From Erysipelotrichaceae bacterium (GTDB lineage Bacteria; Bacillota_I; Bacilli_A; Erysipelotrichales; Erysipelotrichaceae), in assembly GCA_017431225.1 (NCBI GenBank), contig JAFRLM010000023.1, positions 1 to 56,827 on the forward strand: a DNA stretch of 56,827 nucleotides. Direction: 5' to 3'. The notes under the pieces are model-generated. The model saw only the letters and a program-made list of their open reading frames with translations. It made no database searches and had not been told where the DNA came from. Both the position numbers and the translations under genes were made by a program. Of the stretch, positions 51,950 to 56,827 are shown piece by piece. Numbering within the stretch: position 1 is the first letter of the stretch; each line of letters starts with the position of its first letter.

Positions 51950-53500
51950 TTATTCAGCTTTCGCATTTCCTTTGTATTCAAAGCACAGCATCGTCAGATC
52001 ATCGAACTGCGGCGCTTCCTTTACGAATTCATCCACACACTGATGGACATGACGGAGGATACCTTCCGGGTTTTCACCGCTGCAGGCATTCAATGCGGCG
52101 CCAAGACGCTCCATACCGAAGAGCTCAGAACTCTTGTTGGTCGCCTCGGTCACGCCGTCGGTATAGACAAAGAGCTTGTCGCCCGGCTCCAGCTGAAGCT
52201 CGTATTCCTTATAAGCCGCGTCTTCCAGTCCGCCGATGACGAATCCGTGTTTGTCCCTCAGCACTTCAAAGTCTCCGTTCGCTCTCTTCAGGAACGGGAA
52301 TTCATGGCCGGCATTGGCAGCTGTCAGCTTGCCGGTAGAGATCTCCAGGATCCCCAGCCAGACGGTGACGAACATCTGCTGCTCATTATTGGAACAGATC
52401 GCTTCGTTGGTACGGGTCAGGATATCCCCTGCGGAACTGCCCAGCATCGCGCAGCTCTGCAGAATGATCTTGGAAGCCATCATGAATAAAGCGGCCGGGA
52501 TGCCCTTGCCGGAAACATCCGCCATGACCAGACACAGATGGTCATCATCGATCAGGAAGAAATCGTAGAAGTCTCCACCCACTTCCTTGGCGGGATCCAT
52601 CGAGGCATAGACATCAAATTCCGAACGTCCCGGGAAAGCCGGGAAGATATTCGGCAGCATTGCTTCCTGGATCTGGTTGGCTGTCTCCAGCTCGGATCTC
52701 GTTGCCGATAACTGCTTCGTGCGGTCAGAATAGACAACGCTGTAGATCAGAACGAGCGCCAGCAGTACCGAACCGTACTGGGTCGCGTAGGCATAGGCTC
52801 TTCCTGTCAGAAGATAATGCACGATCGGGATGAGGATAAAGGACATCGAGACGATCTTCTGTCTTCTTGTGGCCTTGCAGCGGTAAAGCAGGATGACCGT
52901 CAGCGGGGCGACGATCGTCATATACAGATCGACAGTCCAGAAGAACGGCAGATATTCAAACTGTCCGTCCGCGGTAACGGTGATGAACAGCGGATGGAAG
53001 ATATTCACCAGCATCAGCGCGACAGCAATGGCCAGCAGAATGACGATCGCGCGGTCAAGCCAGCGGGCCAGCCTTCCTTCAAATTCCAGAGTCTCACGCA
53101 CATAGCGGTAGAAGCAGTAGGTCAGAAGGAAATCGATGATTTTTGTCAGACTGCCGGCAATATGCAGCCGTGTGATATATTCCGGTCTTCCCATCACATA
53201 CCACTCGTTGACATTGAACAGGAAAGAGATCGCTGTCAGGATGATCAGATGGAGGAACCAGCGGGTCGAGTCCTCAAGTTTCTCCTTGCGGTCGCCCATA
53301 CAGCCGTAAAAAAGCACCGGGCACACGAAAGCGCCCATCACATCGACACCGGCGTTATACATTGCGGCGGGTGTGACATGGGGGCTGTTAAAGCACTGCA
53401 GGGCAATATAGATACAGACAAAGGCATTGATCACCAGAAGGATCAGCGCCATGTCCATCAGAAATCTGGCTTTTTTTCGTATGCTTTCAGGGATCGCCAT
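51950..53500 (-). CDS. Membrane-bound SpoIIE/RsbU-type PP2C phosphatase
   Basis: This 516-residue protein has about seven TM helices (about 14-250) followed by a short helical linker (SATRSELETANQIQEAMLP) and a PPM phosphatase domain. The domain shows the metal sites in KEVGGDFYDFF, LVMADVSGKGIPAALFM and LFVYTDGVTEATN, and the closing QFDDLTMLCFEY with its Asp. Such proteins usually dephosphorylate an anti-anti-sigma factor in partner-switching stress circuits. No anti-sigma or STAS gene is adjacent. The TM part may sense a membrane signal. GGAGAG precedes ATG. Confidence 0.9.
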   Translation of the reverse strand: MAIPESIRKKARFLMDMALILLVINAFVCIYIALQCFNSPHVTPAAMYNAGVDVMGAFVCPVLFYGCMGDRKEKLEDSTRWFLHLIILTAISFLFNVNEWYVMGRPEYITRLHIAGSLTKIIDFLLTYCFYRYVRETLEFEGRLARWLDRAIVILLAIAVALMLVNIFHPLFITVTADGQFEYLPFFWTVDLYMTIVAPLTVILLYRCKATRRQKIVSMSFILIPIVHYLLTGRAYAYATQYGSVLLALVLIYSVVYSDRTKQLSATRSELETANQIQEAMLPNIFPAFPGRSEFDVYASMDPAKEVGGDFYDFFLIDDDHLCLVMADVSGKGIPAALFMMASKIILQSCAMLGSSAGDILTRTNEAICSNNEQQMFVTVWLGILEISTGKLTAANAGHEFPFLKRANGDFEVLRDKHGFVIGGLEDAAYKEYELQLEPGDKLFVYTDGVTEATNKSSELFGMERLGAALNACSGENPEGILRHVHQCVDEFVKEAPQFDDLTMLCFEYKGNAKAE

Positions 53501-53545
53501 ACTCTCTCCTTACTCAGATCCGTTCAAGTGACGGACCAATTATTA

Positions 53546-54445
53546 TCAATATATATTGTAACGCGGAAATACCGTATTCCGTACTTTGGACAGCGGTTTC
53601 TCTAATTTTACCCGCAACTCTTCACGGCGTGCAAGAAAGTCCGGATCTCCCCTCATGATGACCATTTCGTAGGCTTCCGCAAGACATTTTTTGGCAGTCT
53701 TGACAGATCCGGATGCCGGGAGGAACAGATCGAAGGCATGAATATTTCCCGGGAATACATCAACAGATGCCGGAATGCTGGCTTCCCGCAGTTTGCTTAC
53801 ATAGGCAAGCGTCTCTTCATAGAACGGCTCGCCTTTGCAGACGAATGTATAACAGGGAGGAAGACCGGAGAAGTCCTTCGCTCTTGAGGGGGACGCATAA
53901 TATGGCACGCGGTCACTTTGATACAGACCGCGCAGATATTTCTTCCAGCCCCAGTGGTTTGCCCTGGTATTCCAGACGATCCCGTTGTTCTTTGCGGAAG
54001 AGGCGGTATCCTCGCTGTCCAGCATCGGATAAAGCGGGATCTGCATGGCGATCCTGATCTTTCCCTTATCTCTGGCATAAAGACAGACAGCGGCCGCCAG
54101 TCCGCCGCCGGCACTTTCTCCGCCGACAACGATGTGACTCCTGTCGATCTGCAGCTCGTCCGCATGATCCCACATGTATTCGAGAGCGGCATAACAGTCA
54201 TCGAGTGCCGCCGGGTAAGGTGCTTTTCCGGCTAACCGGTACCCAGGAGAGATCATGACTGCTCCGTATTTTTCCGCAAGGTCTTTTCCACGTGAGAAAT
54301 AGACCATAGAAGCCATTCCCATCGCGTAGCCGCCGCCGTGGATCCAGAGGATCCCGGGCATTTTCCCTGTTCCTTTTTCAGGTTCCAGGACGATCATCTT
54401 CATCTTCTGACCGGAACTGATGATACGGATGTTTCTGCTTTTCAT
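53546..54445 (-). CDS. HSL-family alpha/beta hydrolase (esterase)
   Basis: This 299-residue cytoplasmic esterase has the hormone-sensitive-lipase signature WIHGGGYAMG (about 30-39), the nucleophile motif VVGGESAGGGLA, and the C-terminal acid/His segment ASVDVFPGNIHAFD. It has no signal peptide. Its ATG directly follows the cyclase stop (TAAATG), so the three genes 55230 to 53546 form an operon. Substrate unknown. Confidence 0.92.
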   Translation of the reverse strand: MKSRNIRIISSGQKMKMIVLEPEKGTGKMPGILWIHGGGYAMGMASMVYFSRGKDLAEKYGAVMISPGYRLAGKAPYPAALDDCYAALEYMWDHADELQIDRSHIVVGGESAGGGLAAAVCLYARDKGKIRIAMQIPLYPMLDSEDTASSAKNNGIVWNTRANHWGWKKYLRGLYQSDRVPYYASPSRAKDFSGLPPCYTFVCKGEPFYEETLAYVSKLREASIPASVDVFPGNIHAFDLFLPASGSVKTAKKCLAEAYEMVIMRGDPDFLARREELRVKLEKPLSKVRNTVFPRYNIY

Positions 54446-55003
54446 TTACTGTTCTTCCGTTTCCGCAACGACTCGGCAGGGAAGTCCGCTCATTCCCGCA
54501 TAGTTAAGAGGAAGCGTATAGATATTGCATTCCCCGACTGCTTCTTTCATATTGCAGAGGTTCTCGATGATGAATACACCGCGATCCGCGCAGTACTGAT
54601 CTGTCGGGGTATGTTCCTTTCCCCGGCGCACGCCGGCAAAATCGATCCCGATCAGGGAGATCCCCTTTCCGAGCAGCATGTCGATCAGCTCTTTGCTGAG
54701 CTGCGGATGCATGGAGAAATATTCTTTGGTTCCGTATTCCTTTTCTTCGATCCAGCCGCTGTAAAAGCCGATAAACATGTCTTTCCGGGCCTTTTCCGGG
54801 TCAATATCCTCTAGGCCGATATCACGGTCATTTACTTTAGAAACGTCAAAAATGACCGCTTTACGGCGAAAATATTCGATCGGAAATTCCTTGTTCATCA
54901 CATCGAAATGCGTTCCCAGATGACCGCTGAAAGCTTTCTTCTCGTTTCCCTGCGCGGCTTTCGCCACCTCCGGGGTGATCTTCAGCGTCAGGTCCTTCAG
55001 CAT
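54446..55003 (-). CDS. Cyclase-family (kynurenine formamidase-like) hydrolase
   Basis: This 185-residue protein has the metal-binding HLGTHFDVM (HxGTHxD) near residue 28. Later it has LSLIGIDFAGVRRG-type and NLCNMKEAVGECNIYTLPLNYAG segments that match the C-terminal half of PF04199 cyclases. Members hydrolyse formamides, cyclic amides or esters, usually as Zn or Mn enzymes. It is somewhat shorter than typical (about 205-220). It overlaps the small upstream gene by 7 nt and abuts the esterase. Confidence 0.83.
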   Translation of the reverse strand: MLKDLTLKITPEVAKAAQGNEKKAFSGHLGTHFDVMNKEFPIEYFRRKAVIFDVSKVNDRDIGLEDIDPEKARKDMFIGFYSGWIEEKEYGTKEYFSMHPQLSKELIDMLLGKGISLIGIDFAGVRRGKEHTPTDQYCADRGVFIIENLCNMKEAVGECNIYTLPLNYAGMSGLPCRVVAETEEQ

Positions 55004-55230
55004 GATCCTTCCTCTTCGGGATCCGCAATCTTTTCGATGATCAGTTCCTTCGAACCTTCTTCAAGGGAATTGAATTCATCGTAATGAATATGACTGCCGG
55101 GACCTTCTTCGGCCAATGCCTGCAGCTGTCCGGCAAGTGATAAAAGACCTGCTTTATTGGCAGAGATGACGATGACGTTCCCGCCGAAACGGGCAGAGAT
55201 CCTGGTGCCTTTTTCCCAACTGATATCCAT
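54997..55230 (-). CDS. Imm32-like small protein, 77 aa
   Basis: The sequence ISANKAGLLSLAGQLQALAEE followed by GSHIHYDEFNSLEEGSKELIIEKI resembles the Imm32 immunity-protein pattern (GLLSLA...H-H-D...L--GS-EL-I). No polymorphic toxin gene is seen in the window. ATG 55230 has GGAGG just upstream. It leads the operon with the cyclase and esterase and overlaps the cyclase start. It may be an orphan immunity protein or a domesticated domain with another role. Confidence 0.65.
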   Translation of the reverse strand: MDISWEKGTRISARFGGNVIVISANKAGLLSLAGQLQALAEEGPGSHIHYDEFNSLEEGSKELIIEKIADPEEEGSC

Positions 55231-55300
55231 GATAAACCTCCGGCCATATGGCCCTATCTTCAAGTTCATTATATCGTATGCGTTTTCTCAAGGCATAAGA

Positions 55301-55322
55301 AAGCCCTCCTTGCGGAGAGCTC
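55301..55322 (-). terminator. fba terminator
   Basis: On the minus strand AGCTCTCC pairs with GGAGGGCT around a GCAA loop, followed by TTCTTAT. It lies after the aldolase stop. Confidence 0.65.
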
Positions 55323-55343
55323 TCAATTGATTCGTTGTTTGAC

Positions 55344-56309
55344 TTAGATCTTGTTGTCGCAGCCAAGAACATCAATGATCTTGTGCTTAACGAGTTCCTT
55401 GATGTTGTTGCGAGCCGGTTTCAGATATAAACGCGGATCGAAATCGCTCGGATGATCGTTGAAGTACTTACGGATCGTGCCTGTCATCGCCAGACGGAGG
55501 TCAGAGTCGATGTTGATCTTGCAGACAGCCATGGAAGCAGCCTTGCGGAGCTGTTCTTCCGGAACACCGACTGCATCCGGCAGATTGCCGCCGTTTTCAT
55601 TGATCATCTTGACGTATTCCTGCGGAACGCTGGAGGAACCGTGGAGAACGATCGGGAAGCCCGGCAGACGCTTGGAAACTTCTTCCAGGATATCGAAACG
55701 GAGCGGCGGCGGTACGAGGATGCCTTCCTCATTACGTGTGCACTGTTCCGGTTTGAACTTGTAAGCACCGTGGCTGGTACCGATAGCGATTGCTAAGGAG
55801 TCACAGCCTGTACGGCGAACGAATTCCTCAACGTCTTCCGGACGTGTGTAGGAAGAATCTTCGGCAGAGACTTTGACTTCGTCTTCGACACCTGCTAAAG
55901 TACCGAGTTCTGCTTCAACAACAACGCCATGAGCGTGTGCGTATTCAACGACCTTCTTGGTGATCTCGATGTTTTCTTCAAACGGCTTGGAGGAAGCGTC
56001 GATCATAACGGATGTAAAACCGTCATCGATGCAGGACTTGCAGGTCTCAAATGTATCACCGTGGTCAAGATGCAGACAGATCGGCAGACCGGTCTCGATA
56101 ACTGCAGCTTCAACCAGCTTTACAAGATAAGTACGGTTGGCATAAGCACGTGCGCCTTTGGAAACCTGAAGGATGACCGGAGCATTGCATTCCTTTGCGG
56201 CTTCGGTGATGCCCTGGATGATCTCCATGTTGTTGACGTTGAAAGCACCAATGGCGTAACCGCCGTTGTAAGCTTTTTCAAACATTTCTTTTGAAGTTAC
56301 TAATGGCAT
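55344..56309 (-). CDS. fba: Class II fructose-1,6-bisphosphate aldolase
   Basis: This 321-residue zinc-dependent aldolase has GYAIGAFNVNNMEIIQGI at the start, the metal ligands in ICLHLDHGDTFE and GIFV-like VLHGSSSVPQEYV, and CKINIDSDLRLAMT near the end. It splits fructose-1,6-bisphosphate in glycolysis or joins triose phosphates in gluconeogenesis. GGAGAG precedes ATG 56309, and a promoter with TATAAT lies upstream. It is monocistronic. With gpmI it gives two glycolytic genes in the window. Confidence 0.96.
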   Translation of the reverse strand: MPLVTSKEMFEKAYNGGYAIGAFNVNNMEIIQGITEAAKECNAPVILQVSKGARAYANRTYLVKLVEAAVIETGLPICLHLDHGDTFETCKSCIDDGFTSVMIDASSKPFEENIEITKKVVEYAHAHGVVVEAELGTLAGVEDEVKVSAEDSSYTRPEDVEEFVRRTGCDSLAIAIGTSHGAYKFKPEQCTRNEEGILVPPPLRFDILEEVSKRLPGFPIVLHGSSSVPQEYVKMINENGGNLPDAVGVPEEQLRKAASMAVCKINIDSDLRLAMTGTIRKYFNDHPSDFDPRLYLKPARNNIKELVKHKIIDVLGCDNKI

Positions 56310-56337
56310 AGATTAATCTCTCCTTTATGTCTTTTAT

Positions 56338-56367
56338 ATTATAAATCATTCTTGTCTCAATGGCCAA
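56338..56367 (-). promoter_or_regulatory. fba promoter
   Basis: On the minus strand TTGGCC (-35) and TATAAT (-10) are 18 bp apart, about 29 nt before the fba ATG. Confidence 0.6.
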
Positions 56368-56684
56368 AAGACAATCTTGAATTGCGTTCCCGTTTTAGGA
56401 AGGCAGAAGATGATACAACGATTGCTTGTGATGCAGAAAAGCCAAAAGACACAGAAAGAACGACAAAGAGATTCACGTGCTTCGATTTACCGGACTGCTG
56501 TTCCCAACCAACTAGTGAGAAAGAACAAAGCGATCTAGCAATAACTAATGCGGTATCGGAGTATACCTCCATGCCCGGAAGAAACAAAGACTTGCAAAAC
56601 ACTATAGTAAATCTTTATAGCAAGACAGACAAAACAACATTAAAAGGTTCACTTAAATTAAACGTGGATGACATTTTGAAGTGA
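56352..56684 (+). other. Doubtful small open frame, 110 codons
   Basis: A frame from TTG 56352 to TGA 56682-56684 is open, but it has no RBS and its start overlaps the fba promoter. The peptide is polar (DAEKPKDTERTTKRFT, KTTLKGSLKLNVDDILK) and matches nothing I know. Codon use is AT-rich compared with the neighbours. The stretch 56310-56695 otherwise shows only the fba promoter. Confidence 0.25.
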
Positions 56685-56695
56685 ACCCCTTTAGG

Positions 56696-56724
56696 AAGGG
56701 CAGTCAAATGACTGCCCTTTTTCA
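56696..56724. terminator. Bidirectional terminator at right edge
   Basis: AAGGGCAGTCA pairs with TGACTGCCCTT. TTTTTC follows on the plus strand. It probably ends the truncated gene at the edge on the minus strand. Confidence 0.8.
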
Positions 56725-56729
56725 ATTTG

Positions 56730-56827
56730 TCAATACGAAGAGAAGACTTCCTGTCCGCCATCCGGATTATTGTAGCAAAACCCTTCTATATTATATTCGC
56801 CATCTGGCCCCTCAATACCGAGTTCAT
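56730..56827 (-). CDS. 3' end of a gene truncated by the window edge
   Basis: A minus-strand frame runs in from beyond the window and ends at TGA 56730-56732. The visible 31 residues include GPDGEYNIEGFCYNNPDGGQ and VFSSY. The following hairpin terminator supports a true gene end. The family cannot be named from so little. Confidence 0.5.
   Translation of the reverse strand, partial: ELGIEGPDGEYNIEGFCYNNPDGGQEVFSSY

Overview
The window looks like the chromosome of a low-to-mid-GC Bacillota bacterium, probably a gut-type anaerobe. I would guess Erysipelotrichia or a neighbouring class, but no rRNA or tRNA is present to prove it. The grounds are strong AGGAGG ribosome sites, several TTG/GTG starts, lipobox lipoproteins, a BspA-type leucine-rich-repeat surface protein, clostripain-like and tannase-like secreted enzymes, EF-P, a family II pyrophosphatase and a class II aldolase. 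No prophage, intact insertion sequence or CRISPR array was found. Genes lie in short operons separated by clear hairpin terminators.

Layout, left to right. 1-1.7 kb: an AbiE-type toxin-antitoxin pair behind a near-consensus promoter. 1.8-3.5 kb: a two-gene ADP-ribosylation cassette, class M sirtuin plus zinc macrodomain hydrolase, without the usual lipoyl-carrier partners. 3.7-8.6 kb: a hypothetical protein, the tail of a dead DUF4143 ATPase, an aldo/keto reductase, a methionine gamma-lyase-like PLP enzyme and a type B carboxylesterase. 8.7-11.1 kb: two paralogous Ig-like (Big_2) lipoproteins. 11.2-16.3 kb: mglB-mglA-mglC galactose/glucose transport genes with an AraC-type regulator. 16.4-18.2 kb: a small hypothetical protein, and efp coupled to a short-chain dehydrogenase. 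18.3-26.9 kb: two DUF4143 ATPases flank a 1474-residue clostripain/LRR lipoprotein and a transglutaminase-like lipoprotein.

27-34.3 kb: a PnuC-like transporter with an extra N-terminal region, small proteins, a flavodoxin that seems to lack an AUG/GUG/UUG start, an antitoxin remnant, an RNA 2',3'-cyclic phosphodiesterase, a 21-bp tandem repeat array, a nitroreductase, a PrsW-type membrane protease and a lipoprotein. 34.4-40.5 kb: a tannase-like lipoprotein, a 1130-residue protein with two extracytoplasmic sensor-like regions joined to an MscS channel, and a LURP-one-like protein. 40.5-44.5 kb: a thiolase-DUF35 fusion and a flavoenzyme remnant bracketed by two copies of the gpmI 3' end, then gpmI. 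44.6-47.8 kb: a tightly overlapping operon of a two-TM protein, an Hsp70-like ATPase and a nucleotidyltransferase-like protein.

47.9-56.8 kb: an alpha/beta hydrolase with an aldo/keto reductase, a lipid kinase, a manganese-type pyrophosphatase, a membrane SpoIIE-type phosphatase, an Imm32-like/cyclase/esterase operon, fructose-bisphosphate aldolase and a gene cut by the right edge. gpmI and fba supply glycolysis and mgl supplies its sugar. The best candidates for undescribed biology are the sensor-MscS fusion, the Hsp70-like three-gene operon, the reduced SirTM/macrodomain pair, the thiolase-DUF35 fusion and the palindromic operators around a DUF4143 ATPase promoter. All functional calls rest on reading motifs by eye; no database search was run.
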